A program made the position numbers and the translations under genes. DNA of 64,000 nucleotides, from contig NZ_AP026738.1 in assembly GCF_002157685.2 (NCBI RefSeq), forward strand, positions 4,898,001 through 4,962,000, written 5' to 3'. Each line of letters begins with the position of its first letter. Within the stretch, counting starts at the first letter, position 1. Origin of the DNA: Comamonas thiooxydans (GTDB taxonomy: Bacteria > Pseudomonadota > Gammaproteobacteria > Burkholderiales > Burkholderiaceae_C). The notes below the pieces were generated by a model that saw only the letters and a program-made list of their open reading frames with translations, did no database searches and had not been told where the DNA came from. Positions 53,356 to 61,959 of this stretch are shown here, piece by piece.

Positions 53356-54510
53356 ATGCAAGACTTCATTACCCAGATTTCGCAGCAATGGCTACAGCTG
53401 CCGGATTGCCGGGCCGAACACAAGGACGCAGCCAGAACACGCATTACCAGCAGCGCGGCAGCCGGCTCCCTGGATGTCGAATTCTTTGTGCACCACGGTG
53501 GCAACGGCGCTTTCTCGGCCACCAGGTATGAGGCGGCCATGCAGCTGAGTGCGGAGCATCGGCTTCATGCCTGGATCACGCTGCGCGATGCGGTCGCGGA
53601 AGTCATCCACCATGAAGTCAGCTGCAACCCCGGGCGCTTTGCACAGCTGCTGCACGAATGGCGCACGGCACCCGATGCGGCACCGGCGCAGGTCACCATC
53701 CGGGCCATGGCCTGCAGCCCATCTCCTGCGAAGACCGAAGCCCCTGTCCCGTCGATGGATCAGGACCTGAACTTCGGTCTGCTGGACAAGCTCGCTGATG
53801 CTCAGCAGGCGCTTGAACAGCTCAAGGCCGATGTGGCCGCTGTCGAGCCCATGCGTCTGCTTCAATCCTGGCCGCGCGATGATCGCGGGCGCCTTGCAGC
53901 ACGCACCACCGCCGTACTCGCGGCCTACGGCCCCGCCACTCGCAAGCGCCAACCCTGCCTGCTGGTCCGATCCGTCATGCAGTCAAAAATGCCGGGCTGG
54001 CAATTGCTTGTGTCGTCCGAGTTTCTCTACAACTGCCGCCACCAATGGAGCGATGCTCGCTGGCTGTGGTCGACAGCAGACACCCCCAAGGGCTCGGCAC
54101 TGGAGCGCAAGGCACGCCAGCTGATGGCGCAGGGCAGGATCAGCGAGGCCTGCTCCCTGTATGGTATCGAGCTGCACGAACGCGTGCGAAGACTTGCCGC
54201 AGGTCAGTCATTCCAGCGCTTCTCGCCCGCGCCAGAGCCCTGGGCGCAAGAGCTGCAAGCGGCGCTTCTGCAACTGGCTCCCTGGCGCCTCACGGCAGGC
54301 CTGCAACGCATACAGGAGCACCTGATTCAGGCCAACCGCAAGCCGCCCAAGCCCGGCAGCTGGGAGCGCAAGCTGTTCTGGTTCTCGGGCCAGCGCCAGC
54401 AGGCGCGTTGGGGCCCCGGAGTGCGCTTCAACGAAGATGGCAAGCCGGAGCTGGACCTGATCGTCACCGCATCCAACGAGCATTTTCCCGAGCCTGACTG
54501 GAAGCAGTAG
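53356..54510 (+). CDS. Hypothetical protein
   Basis: 384 residues, no signal peptide or membrane span. A mid-region (residues 130-170) is a possible short coiled coil (LLDKLADAQQALEQLKADVAAV). The C-terminal half is Trp/Arg-rich (WQLLVSSEFLYNCRHQWSDARWLW, GSWERKLFWFSGQRQQARWG). Family not recognised. It follows the Imm22-like gene by 29 bases and may belong to the same toxin/immunity or phage-defence-like set, but nothing shows this. Confidence 0.65.
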   Translation: MQDFITQISQQWLQLPDCRAEHKDAARTRITSSAAAGSLDVEFFVHHGGNGAFSATRYEAAMQLSAEHRLHAWITLRDAVAEVIHHEVSCNPGRFAQLLHEWRTAPDAAPAQVTIRAMACSPSPAKTEAPVPSMDQDLNFGLLDKLADAQQALEQLKADVAAVEPMRLLQSWPRDDRGRLAARTTAVLAAYGPATRKRQPCLLVRSVMQSKMPGWQLLVSSEFLYNCRHQWSDARWLWSTADTPKGSALERKARQLMAQGRISEACSLYGIELHERVRRLAAGQSFQRFSPAPEPWAQELQAALLQLAPWRLTAGLQRIQEHLIQANRKPPKPGSWERKLFWFSGQRQQARWGPGVRFNEDGKPELDLIVTASNEHFPEPDWKQ

Positions 54511-54524
54511 CCGCGCTCGCCCGG

Positions 54525-56297
54525 TCATGCCGCCAGCCAGTCCACCACCTGCTCGGCAGGCATGGCGCGCGAATGCAGCCAGCCTTGAAAGAACTCGCAG
54601 CCGATGTCGCGCAGCAGCTGCAGCTGATCGGCCTCTTCGACACCTTCGGCCACCACCTCCAGATCCAGCGCATGGGCCATATGCACAATGCCGCCCATCA
54701 GCCTGTCCCGACAAGGCGAGGGAAACAGAAACTCCCGCCCCAGCTTGACGCGCTGCAGCGGCAGATACTGCAGATAGGCCAATGACGAATGGCCGGTGCC
54801 GAAATCATCCAGCGCAATCGTCACTCCCAGCCGTGCCAGCCCCTGCAGCACTTCGCTCCCCTGAGCCGGGTTGATCATGGCCTGGGATTCGGTCACCTCC
54901 AGCTCCAGCCATTGCGGCGGTACCTGATAGCGCTGCAGGCAGCTGCTGACCTGCTCGACCAGATTCACCTGCCGCAGCTGATAGGCAGAAAGATTGACCG
55001 CTACCCGCAGCGGCGTACCTGCCTTGAGCCACAAGGCGATCTGCTTGCAGGCTGCGTCGAGCACATAGTTGCCCAGAGCCACGATCTGGCCCGAGGCCTC
55101 GGCCACCGGAATAAAGCGCGCCGGACTGACATTTCCCAGCAAGGGATCATGCCAGCGCAGCAAGGCCTCCACAGCCACCACTGCGGCACTCTCGACCTTG
55201 ACCTGAGGCTGGTAGTGCAGTTGCAAGCCACCATAGCTGAGCGCCATGCGCAAGCGCTCGGCCAGTTGCACGCGTTCGGCCATTTCCTTGCCCATGGCGG
55301 GTTCGAAAAACACCGCATGGCCGCGCCCCTGGGCCTTGGCGCTATACATTGCCATATCGGCGAAACGCATCAGGTCGTCACCGGTCTGCGCATCGTCGGG
55401 ATAAAGGGCAATGCCCACGCTGGCACCAAAATCCAGTGCCAGCCCGTCATGCTTGAAGGGGATGGAGAGCGCCGCCAGTATCTGCTCGCTCCAGAAGCGG
55501 GATCGGGCCGCATTCTCACCCACCAGCAGCACCATGAATTCGTCGCCGCCCAGGCGTGCCAGCACGCCCTCGCTGCGCAACTGGGACTTCAGCCGCCTGG
55601 CGACTTCCCGCAGCAGCTGATCGCCTGCGGCATGGCCGTAGCCGTCATTGATGGCCTTGAAGTTGTCGAGATCAAGTTGCAGCAAGGCCAGTGCTTCGCC
55701 GTCGGCCTGCGCCAGCTTGAGTTGCTCCTGCAGCTCCTGGCCGAATTGCCAGCGATTGTTGAGGCCGGTCAAGGTGTCCTTGGTGGCCTGGAACTTCAGG
55801 CGTTGCTGCATCTGATGCAGCTCCGTCACATCGCGCACAAAGGCAATGGCCAGGCCTTTGTCGTCATCGCCAAAATAGCCAAGAGCAATGTCCACCGGTA
55901 CGGCATTGCCCTGCTTGCGCTGCAGCCACAGCACGCCACCAAGCCCCATGGGCCGGCGCGATGGCTGGGCAAAGTAGCTGCGCAGATAATGACCGTGCCC
56001 GGCCTGAAACTCGGGCGGCAGCAGCATGTCCAGCGCCTGCCCTTCGAGCTCGCCGCGCCCGTAGCCTGAAATGGCCTGCATGGCGGCATTGGCCGTCACG
56101 ATGTTACCGTCGCGGTCCACCAGCAAAATGCCGTCCGGAGCGGCATCCAGCGCCTGCTGCTCACGCTGGCTCAGCATGACGGAAAGACTCACCCCCTCCT
56201 GCCAGGCCGACATGGCCAGTCGCAACCGGCGCTGGCAGTCCGCCAGCTCCGGTTCAGACACCGGTTTGAGCATTGAAGAAAAAGGGCACTCGGCCAT
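54525..56297 (-). CDS. PAS-GGDEF-EAL cyclic-di-GMP signalling protein
   Basis: About 590 residues from ATG 56297 (CTGGAG seven bases upstream). A PAS domain at residues 45-165 (ALDAAPDGILLVDRDGNIV), then GGDEF with an intact signature (ARLGGDEFMVLL) and an EAL domain (VVAVEALLRWHDP, AVNLSAYQLRQ, LDDFGTGHSS, VAEGVEE, FQGWLHS). The segment usually reading KID is VKLGREF here, so phosphodiesterase activity may be reduced while the cyclase site looks active. No membrane spans: a cytoplasmic sensor. Longer in-frame starts up to 56441 are possible. Confidence 0.88.
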   Translation of the reverse strand: MAECPFSSMLKPVSEPELADCQRRLRLAMSAWQEGVSLSVMLSQREQQALDAAPDGILLVDRDGNIVTANAAMQAISGYGRGELEGQALDMLLPPEFQAGHGHYLRSYFAQPSRRPMGLGGVLWLQRKQGNAVPVDIALGYFGDDDKGLAIAFVRDVTELHQMQQRLKFQATKDTLTGLNNRWQFGQELQEQLKLAQADGEALALLQLDLDNFKAINDGYGHAAGDQLLREVARRLKSQLRSEGVLARLGGDEFMVLLVGENAARSRFWSEQILAALSIPFKHDGLALDFGASVGIALYPDDAQTGDDLMRFADMAMYSAKAQGRGHAVFFEPAMGKEMAERVQLAERLRMALSYGGLQLHYQPQVKVESAAVVAVEALLRWHDPLLGNVSPARFIPVAEASGQIVALGNYVLDAACKQIALWLKAGTPLRVAVNLSAYQLRQVNLVEQVSSCLQRYQVPPQWLELEVTESQAMINPAQGSEVLQGLARLGVTIALDDFGTGHSSLAYLQYLPLQRVKLGREFLFPSPCRDRLMGGIVHMAHALDLEVVAEGVEEADQLQLLRDIGCEFFQGWLHSRAMPAEQVVDWLAA

Positions 56298-56522
56298 ATA
56301 CGGACTCCAGATATCCACTCTGGCGTCCCTGCGTGCAGCCACTCCCCATGCTGCATCAACGGCCTGCATGCCCAACTCTAGAAAGCCGGATCGAGCCTTG
56401 CCAAGTGTTTGAAGTCGCTCACTATGCGCGCGACATCGCACGCTCTCTTTGCGCTATATCAAACACCAACATGTAACAATAAATTTCAGAATCCGAGACC
56501 AATGCTGCTGGTCGCGACAGCT

Positions 56523-57137
56523 TCAGCCCAGCAGTGCCTTGACGTCCTGAGTCAGCAACTGCGGCCCCGCGCCGTAGCGCTCGTACACGCGCAACCGGCC
56601 CTGGGGATCGAAAAGATAGGTACCGGCCGAATGATCGAGGGTGTAAGTCCCTTCAACCTTGCCTGGCACCTTCTTGAAGAAGATCTTGAAGTCCTTGGCC
56701 ACGGCTGCAATTTCGTCGGCCGTACCGCTGAGTCCCACAAAGCTCTCGTCGAAGTTGGCCAGATAGGCCTTGAGCACCTCAGGCGTATCACGCTCGGGGT
56801 CCAGAGACACAAACACGGCCTGCAGCTTGTCGCCATCGGCTCCCAAGGCCTGCTTGACTTCAAGCAGTTCCTGCAGCGTGGTGGGGCAGACATCAGGACA
56901 CTGGGTATAACCGAAGAACACGGCCACCACCTTGCCCGAGAAGTCCTTGAGACTGCGCTTTTTTCCGTGGACATCGGTGAGCGGAATGTCCTTGGCGTAG
57001 TCTGCGCCCGTCACATCCACGCCCTGAAATTTGGGCTTGCTATCGTCCTTGCAGCCAGTCAATGTCAATGTGGCCGCACCGGCCAGTGTTGCGGCGCCCA
57101 AAGCGCCGAGTACGCGCAGCGCACCTCGTTTATCCAT
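56523..57137 (-). CDS. SCO1/SenC-family cytochrome oxidase assembly protein
   Basis: 204 residues. Lipoprotein-type leader (LTLTGCKDD). Thioredoxin-like copper chaperone delivering Cu to the CuA site of cytochrome oxidase subunit II; CPDVCP with the later histidine (YTLDHSAGTY) are the copper ligands. Immediately after ctaB (six bases between the genes), so the last gene of the cox assembly string. Confidence 0.93.
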   Translation of the reverse strand: MDKRGALRVLGALGAATLAGAATLTLTGCKDDSKPKFQGVDVTGADYAKDIPLTDVHGKKRSLKDFSGKVVAVFFGYTQCPDVCPTTLQELLEVKQALGADGDKLQAVFVSLDPERDTPEVLKAYLANFDESFVGLSGTADEIAAVAKDFKIFFKKVPGKVEGTYTLDHSAGTYLFDPQGRLRVYERYGAGPQLLTQDVKALLG

Positions 57138-57143
57138 GATCGG

Positions 57144-58067
57144 TCAGGCCAGGTAATGATCCACCAGCAGCGCGGCAAACAGCAGGCTCAGGTGGATCAG
57201 GGAAAAGCGGAAGGTCTTGCGTGCCAGCGCGTCCGAGTAGTTGCGCAGCAATGCCCAACCATAACCGCAAAAGCCCAACCCCAGAATCACTGCGGCAAAA
57301 AGGTAGAGATAGCCGCTCATACCCACCACAAACGGCAGCAGACAGCCGGCAAACAGCACCAGGGTGTAGAGAAACACCTGCAGCCGCGTGAAGGCATTGC
57401 CATGCGTGACCGGCAGCATGGGCAGGCCGGCGCGGCGGTAGTCCTCCACGCGGTACAGCGCCAGCGCCCAGAAATGTGGCGGCGTCCAGAGGAAGATGAT
57501 GAGAAACAGCAGCAGGGCCTCATGGCCGACCTGTCCCGTCATCGCCGCCCAGCCCAGCACGGGCGGCATGGCACCCGATGCCCCGCCGATGACGATGTTC
57601 TGCGGCGTCAGAGGCTTGAGCACCAGGGTGTAGATCACGGCGTAGCCGATGAAGGTGGCCAGCGTCAGCCACAGCGTGAGAGCATTCACGGCCAGCAACA
57701 AGATGGCTGCACCTGCTGCGCAGAGCAAGACCGAAAACAGCAAGGCCTGGGAATGCGAGAGCTCGCCGCGCGCCGTGGGGCGCCAGGCCGTGCGCTTCAT
57801 GCGCGCATCGATGCTGCGCTCGACCAGGCAGTTGAAGGCCGCTGCCGCCGCAGCCACCAGCCAGATGCCGGCACAGGCCGCCAGCATGCGGCCCCAGTCC
57901 TGCCAGCCGGGAACGCCCGGCACGGCCAGCACCATGCCGATGAAGGCACAGAAGACGATGAGCTGCACCACCTTGGGCTTGGTCAGCGCGTAGTACTGCG
58001 CCCAGCGCGAGGGAGCCGCCATGGCGTCTGGAACAAGCGCTTTCAACTCCGAGATGTCTGCCTGCAT
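57144..58067 (-). CDS. ctaB: Protoheme IX farnesyltransferase (heme O synthase)
   Basis: 307 residues from ATG 58067, with a strong GAGGAGG six bases upstream; the ATG at 58088 lacks one. Membrane protein with about nine helices that makes heme O for the aa3 oxidase. The prenyltransferase signatures are seen: [16 protein letters not shown] (NxxxDxxxD-type) and [19 protein letters not shown]. Needed to make the oxidase encoded in the same region. Confidence 0.95.
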   Translation of the reverse strand: MQADISELKALVPDAMAAPSRWAQYYALTKPKVVQLIVFCAFIGMVLAVPGVPGWQDWGRMLAACAGIWLVAAAAAAFNCLVERSIDARMKRTAWRPTARGELSHSQALLFSVLLCAAGAAILLLAVNALTLWLTLATFIGYAVIYTLVLKPLTPQNIVIGGASGAMPPVLGWAAMTGQVGHEALLLFLIIFLWTPPHFWALALYRVEDYRRAGLPMLPVTHGNAFTRLQVFLYTLVLFAGCLLPFVVGMSGYLYLFAAVILGLGFCGYGWALLRNYSDALARKTFRFSLIHLSLLFAALLVDHYLA

Positions 58068-58141
58068 GCGGCCCTCCTCGCTGACCATGACTCAGATCGC
58101 TGATAGCGCTTGCGAGAGCGAGCTATCGCGGGTTTCAACAG

Positions 58142-58888
58142 CTATTTCTCCGCCGTGTCAGCCGTGGCTCGCCCGGCCTCGTCCCATGAGGCAGAGGCGC
58201 GCAGCAACCGCTCCAGATCACGCTTGGCCTTGCCGGCCGTGGCTTTTTCCATGCTTGCGGGAAAGCGCATCATCCAGTGGCCTTGCGGATCGACCACATA
58301 CAGATGCTCGTCCAGCGCATGCCCGGCCTCGGGCTTGAGCCAGTTGCCGATCACCGCAGCGGGCACACGCAGCGTTGTGGCCTGCTCGGCTGCGGGCAGG
58401 ATTTTTTCAGGCACGGGCTGCTGGTCGCTGATGAGCCAGACCCAGTCCAGCCGGTCTTTTTCACGACCCAGGGTTTCACGCAGCTGCCGCTGCAGATAGA
58501 GATGGTCCTGGCAGCGCTGCCCGCAGTCCCCGGCACTGGTGCTGATCAACAGCCACTGGCCCTTGAGGCTGCCCAGATTCACGCTGCGCCCGTCCAGCGT
58601 CTGCGCCTGCACATCGGGCAGGCCGGGCTGCTCGGCAATCAGCTCGCCATAACTGCGCTGCTGCGAGGGACGCAACACGTAGTAGGTGAAATAGGAGGCC
58701 AGCACCGGCGCCGCACAGACCAGCAGCACGGCCAGCATCTTCCAGCGACCGCTGCGTGCCTGCATCTGCCGTGTCTGGCTCTGCGCGGGATCGGGCAGGC
58801 TGTGGACCGCAAAGCTCAGCGGTTCATCCCTCGGGCTGCGCTGCGCGGCGGCGGGGGTAAAAGCGTCGGACGAGTTGAAACCAGACAT
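58142..58888 (-). CDS. SCO-like membrane-anchored thioredoxin-fold protein of the cox region
   Basis: 248 residues from ATG 58888, overlapping the SURF1 gene end by 65 bases. One N-terminal membrane span (KMLAVLLVCAAPVLASYFTYY) then a thioredoxin-like domain with CGQRC (SAGDCGQRCQDHLYL) at the place of the SCO CxxxC, and VDPQGHWMMRF later. Commonly sits between SURF1 and ctaB in Burkholderiales. Copper binding or redox role in oxidase assembly is likely but not proven. Confidence 0.82.
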   Translation of the reverse strand: MSGFNSSDAFTPAAAQRSPRDEPLSFAVHSLPDPAQSQTRQMQARSGRWKMLAVLLVCAAPVLASYFTYYVLRPSQQRSYGELIAEQPGLPDVQAQTLDGRSVNLGSLKGQWLLISTSAGDCGQRCQDHLYLQRQLRETLGREKDRLDWVWLISDQQPVPEKILPAAEQATTLRVPAAVIGNWLKPEAGHALDEHLYVVDPQGHWMMRFPASMEKATAGKAKRDLERLLRASASWDEAGRATADTAEK

Positions 58889-59636
58889 AGAGCAACACCA
58901 CCAAGACACTGAGTCCGAACCACTGAAAAGCATAGCCGTAGTGCTTTTGCACACCGGCATTGATCTGCGGCCAGTCGCGCAGCAAGCCTTCGCTGGCGCT
59001 GCCGCTTTGCACCACGCTCAGCGCCAGCAGCGGCAAGCCGCTTTGCTGGGCCCACAGGGCAATGTCTGCATTCTGTCGGATGCGCGACTTTTGCTCATCA
59101 GGGTCTGCCCCGCCATGGGCCGCTTCCAGCTCCATCAGCCTGGACGGCGGTGCCTCCAGCCGGCCCTCGATGCTGACCGTGCCTGCAGGCGTCTGCACTT
59201 CGGGCAGAACCGAGCGGTCCATGAAGTTGCGTGGTGCCCAGCCACGCTGCACGACGACAACCCTGCTCGCGTGAGGTGCACTCAGCCTGAATGGCGTGAG
59301 CACATAGAAGCCGGCGCGGCCCTGCATCTGGCGGTTGTCCAGAAAGATGGTCTGTTCGGCCAGCCACTGGCCCTGCAGTTGCACGGGTCTATGCAGCAGC
59401 GTCGCCTTCTGTGCCTCGCCGGAGGATTCGGCCGCCAAAGCCACCTCGGCGGCCAGCTCTGCGTTGTGCCAGGGCTCCAGTGCCTGCTGGCGCGTGATGG
59501 CATCGAAAACAGCCTGCTTCTGCGCTGCCCGGCCCAGTTGCCACAAGCCCAGCGATGCAGTGACGGCCACGCATGCCAAGGCCGCCAGGGAGATCAGGAG
59601 AAACCGCCAGAGGTCTGGAAATCGGGAAATGCGCAC
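58824..59636 (-). CDS. SURF1-family cytochrome oxidase assembly protein
   Basis: 270 residues from GTG 59636. Two membrane spans, near the N-terminus (LWRFLLISLAALACVAVTAS) and at the C-terminus (YAFQWFGLSVLVVLLYVWFQ). Conserved LGLWQLGRAAQK and VVQRGWAPRNF segments. Helps insert heme a in subunit I. The start lies 14 bases from the divergent DUF2909 start. Confidence 0.9.
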   Translation of the reverse strand: MRISRFPDLWRFLLISLAALACVAVTASLGLWQLGRAAQKQAVFDAITRQQALEPWHNAELAAEVALAAESSGEAQKATLLHRPVQLQGQWLAEQTIFLDNRQMQGRAGFYVLTPFRLSAPHASRVVVVQRGWAPRNFMDRSVLPEVQTPAGTVSIEGRLEAPPSRLMELEAAHGGADPDEQKSRIRQNADIALWAQQSGLPLLALSVVQSGSASEGLLRDWPQINAGVQKHYGYAFQWFGLSVLVVLLYVWFQLVRRFYPRRRAAQPEG

Positions 59637-59650
59637 CAGATAATCCGTTC

Positions 59651-59893
59651 ATGAAATTCGTGATCATTCTCGCTTTTCTCGCCATCCTGGCGAGCCTTGG
59701 CAGTGCGCTGTTCTTCATGATGCGCAGGGGCGACGGCAGCGAAGATTCGGCGGCCGACGACGCCGAGCGCAGCCGCAAGATGTTCCGCGCCCTGGCCCTT
59801 CGCGTGGCTTTGTCGATTGCGCTGTTTCTCTGCGTTCTGCTGGCCGCCAAGATGGGATGGATACAGCCCACGGGCTGGCAGCCCGGGCAATAG
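59651..59893 (+). CDS. DUF2909 twin transmembrane protein
   Basis: 80 residues from ATG 59651. Two membrane spans (VIILAFLAILASLGSALFFM and LRVALSIALFLCVLLAAKMG) separated by a charged loop (RGDGSEDSAADDAERSRK). Family of unknown role, found near cytochrome oxidase genes in Burkholderiales. The only plus-strand gene among the cox genes; its promoter must lie inside the SURF1 reading frame. Confidence 0.83.
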   Translation: MKFVIILAFLAILASLGSALFFMMRRGDGSEDSAADDAERSRKMFRALALRVALSIALFLCVLLAAKMGWIQPTGWQPGQ

Positions 59894-59905
59894 CCGGTGC
59901 TACGC

Positions 59906-60009
59906 AGCGCCTTTTGGCGCTACCAAAATAAAAGCGCCTTGCGCTTTCCATTCTTTGATTTCAGCATTATTCGATGCTGAAATCAATTCTGGACTTGCGC
60001 AAGGCGCTT
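59906..60009. repeat. Nested inverted repeats between DUF2909 and coxC
   Basis: Three hairpins: AGCGCC-TTTT-GGCGCT (59906-59921); outer 13-bp repeat AAGCGCCTTGCGC (59932-59944) with GCGCAAGGCGCTT (59997-60009); inner 13-bp repeat TTGATTTCAGCAT (59955-59967) with ATGCTGAAATCAA (59974-59986). All arms are perfect. Lies between convergent genes and should work as a bidirectional terminator, but the cruciform is larger than needed. Confidence 0.8.
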
Positions 60010-60022
60010 CTATTTCTGCGTC

Positions 60023-60907
60023 TTACATCCAGTACACCAGGATGTAGAGGAAGACCCAGACCACGTCCACAAAGTGCCAGTACCAGGCCGCACCTTCAAA
60101 GCCGAAATGGTGCTTGTCGGTAAAGTCCCCCTTCATCAGGCGGATGGTGATGAAGAACAGCATCAGCATGCCGACCAGCACGTGGAAACCGTGAAAGCCT
60201 GTCAGCATGTAGAAGGTGGAGCCGAATACGCCCGAGTTGAGCTTGAGGTTGTAGTCGTTGTAGAGATGGTGGTACTCGTAGCCCTGCACGCAGAGGAAGA
60301 CGAAGCCCAGAATCACCGTCATCCACATGAAGCTGATGCAGCGCGCGCGGTTGTTGACCTGCAGCGCATGGTGGGCGATGGTCAGCGTCACGCCCGAGGT
60401 CAGCAGCAGCGCCGTGTTGATGGTGGGCAGCCAGAACGGTCCCACGGTCTTGAACGGCTCGACGATATTCGCGGGCGATGCCGTGGCACCGGGAGCCACG
60501 CTGGGCCACACGGCCTGGAAGTTGGGCCACAGCAGCTCGTTGGCCAGACTGCCCAGTGCCGGCACCGAGTGCGCGCGCGCCCACCACAGTGCAGTGAAGA
60601 AGGCGCCGAAGAACATCACCTCCGAGAAGATGAACCAGCTCATGCTCCAGCGGTAGGACAGATCGATCTTGCGGCTGTTGAGCCCGGCCTCGCTCTCGCG
60701 CGCCGCATCGCGGAACCAGACGAAGAGCACGGCCAGCCACCAGACCAGGCCGAAGAACAGGGAATACATTCCCCATTCGTGGCCGTTGATCCAGGTGCCG
60801 GCACCCAGGATCACGAAGAACAGGCCGATGGCCGCCATCACGGGGTGGCTGGATTCGGCTGGCACATAGTAGTAAGGGGTTGCGCCCTGCGGGATTGCAC
60901 TCATCAC
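60023..60907 (-). CDS. coxC: Cytochrome c oxidase subunit III
   Basis: 294 residues, seven membrane spans. Subunit III of the aa3-type oxidase. Seen: SSHPVMAAIGLFF, FISEVMFFGAFF-type segment (FIFSEVMFFGAFFTALWWAR with the conserved Glu), LTGFHGFHVLVGMLML and the WYWHFVDVVWVFLYI C-terminal helix. 87 bases separate it from the DUF2970 gene upstream. Confidence 0.96.
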   Translation of the reverse strand: MMSAIPQGATPYYYVPAESSHPVMAAIGLFFVILGAGTWINGHEWGMYSLFFGLVWWLAVLFVWFRDAARESEAGLNSRKIDLSYRWSMSWFIFSEVMFFGAFFTALWWARAHSVPALGSLANELLWPNFQAVWPSVAPGATASPANIVEPFKTVGPFWLPTINTALLLTSGVTLTIAHHALQVNNRARCISFMWMTVILGFVFLCVQGYEYHHLYNDYNLKLNSGVFGSTFYMLTGFHGFHVLVGMLMLFFITIRLMKGDFTDKHHFGFEGAAWYWHFVDVVWVFLYILVYWM

Positions 60908-60994
60908 TCGGCTCCTGACTCTGTTGATCGTTGTTTTGACCGACGCTCCACTATCAATGGCACTGCATTCGCCACACCTGTCCTCAGCCAGAGG

Positions 60995-61192
60995 CTAAAC
61001 GACCAGGTTGACGATCCATATCAACGCTAATACCAAGGCAAAAATCGCCACCAGCCCCACGGCAATCACATGCAGCGGCGTGATGCTGGCGAAATCCTTC
61101 TCGTACTCCTTGCCCTTGCGCACGCCCAGCATGGCCCAGGCGACGGCCACAATGCTGCGCCAGAAGCCTGTCTTCTTGGCATCCTGCGTCAT
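60995..61192 (-). CDS. DUF2970 small membrane protein
   Basis: 65 residues with one C-terminal membrane span (HVIAVGLVAIFALVLALIWI). The N-terminal FWRSIVAVAWAMLGVRKGK segment is the family signature. The start overlaps the ctaG stop by four bases (ATGA). Found in betaproteobacterial cox operons; function unknown, probably an assembly or subunit-like factor. Confidence 0.88.
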   Translation of the reverse strand: MTQDAKKTGFWRSIVAVAWAMLGVRKGKEYEKDFASITPLHVIAVGLVAIFALVLALIWIVNLVV

Positions 61193-61803
61193 GAACTGCC
61201 TCCGGGCGTGACGACTGCAGCCGTGCTGCCTTCAGGCGCTGCGGGGGTCTTGCCGCCCACCTCGAAGAAGGTGTAGGACAGCGTGATGGTCTTCACATCC
61301 TTGGAGATACGCGGATCGATGACAAAGGCCACCGGCCACTCACGCTTCTCGCCGGGCTCCAGCGTGTACTGCGAAAAGCAGAAGCACTCCATCTTGTTGA
61401 AGAAGGCCGTGGCCTGACGCGGCGCATAGCTGGGGATGGCCTGGGCGGCCATGCGCCGGTTCTGCACGTTCTGGAACTCGTACATCACCGTGGCCAGCTC
61501 GCCGGGATGGACCTGCACCGAACGCTTGGCCGGCTTGAAGTCCCAGGGTCCGCGTGCATTGGCATCGAACTCCACGGTGATGGTGCGGCTGGTGTCGATC
61601 TGGCTGTTGGGCGGAAGCTTCACGTCGCGGCCCGCCACGCCGGCACCGGGCACCTGCTTTTCGGACAGCGACAGGATGTTGATGCCCGTCAGCTCGCAGA
61701 TATGCTTGTAGATGGGAATGAGCACATAGCCGAACGCAAACATGCCCAGGGCAACGATCGCCAGCTTGCCCACCATCTTCGCGTTTTCCTTGGCTATGCT
61801 CAC
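61189..61803 (-). CDS. ctaG: Cytochrome c oxidase copper-assembly protein (Cox11/CtaG)
   Basis: 204 residues from GTG 61803 (AAGGAG six bases upstream), inside a longer TTG frame. One membrane span (GKLAIVALGMFAFGYVLIPIY) then a periplasmic beta-sandwich; copper ligands in KMECFCFSQYTLEPGE (CFCF). Delivers Cu to the CuB centre of subunit I. Overlaps the DUF2970 start. Confidence 0.95.
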   Translation of the reverse strand: MSIAKENAKMVGKLAIVALGMFAFGYVLIPIYKHICELTGINILSLSEKQVPGAGVAGRDVKLPPNSQIDTSRTITVEFDANARGPWDFKPAKRSVQVHPGELATVMYEFQNVQNRRMAAQAIPSYAPRQATAFFNKMECFCFSQYTLEPGEKREWPVAFVIDPRISKDVKTITLSYTFFEVGGKTPAAPEGSTAAVVTPGGSS

Positions 61804-61838
61804 CTCAAGCTCCTTCACTCGGTTGCCATCGGCCTGCC

Positions 61839-61949
61839 TCAATGCAGCCAGGCCATCTTCACCACAAAGCCGATAAAGAACACGGCAGCCGTGGAGGCCA
61901 GGATCAGCCCCAGCCTCCGGTTCGCCTTGCGTTGCTCCTGTGTCGTCAT
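61839..61949 (-). CDS. Cytochrome oxidase small assembly protein (36 residues)
   Basis: 36 residues, from ATG 61949, RBS GAGGAGG six bases upstream, stop at 61839. Basic N-terminus (MTTQEQRKANRRLG) followed by a single hydrophobic helix (LILASTAAVFFIGFVVKMAW). Fits the tiny membrane protein found between coxA and ctaG in many Burkholderiales oxidase operons. It sits between those genes here with ten bases to the coxA stop. Confidence 0.85.
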   Translation of the reverse strand: MTTQEQRKANRRLGLILASTAAVFFIGFVVKMAWLH

Positions 61950-61959
61950 TCGCGCCTCC

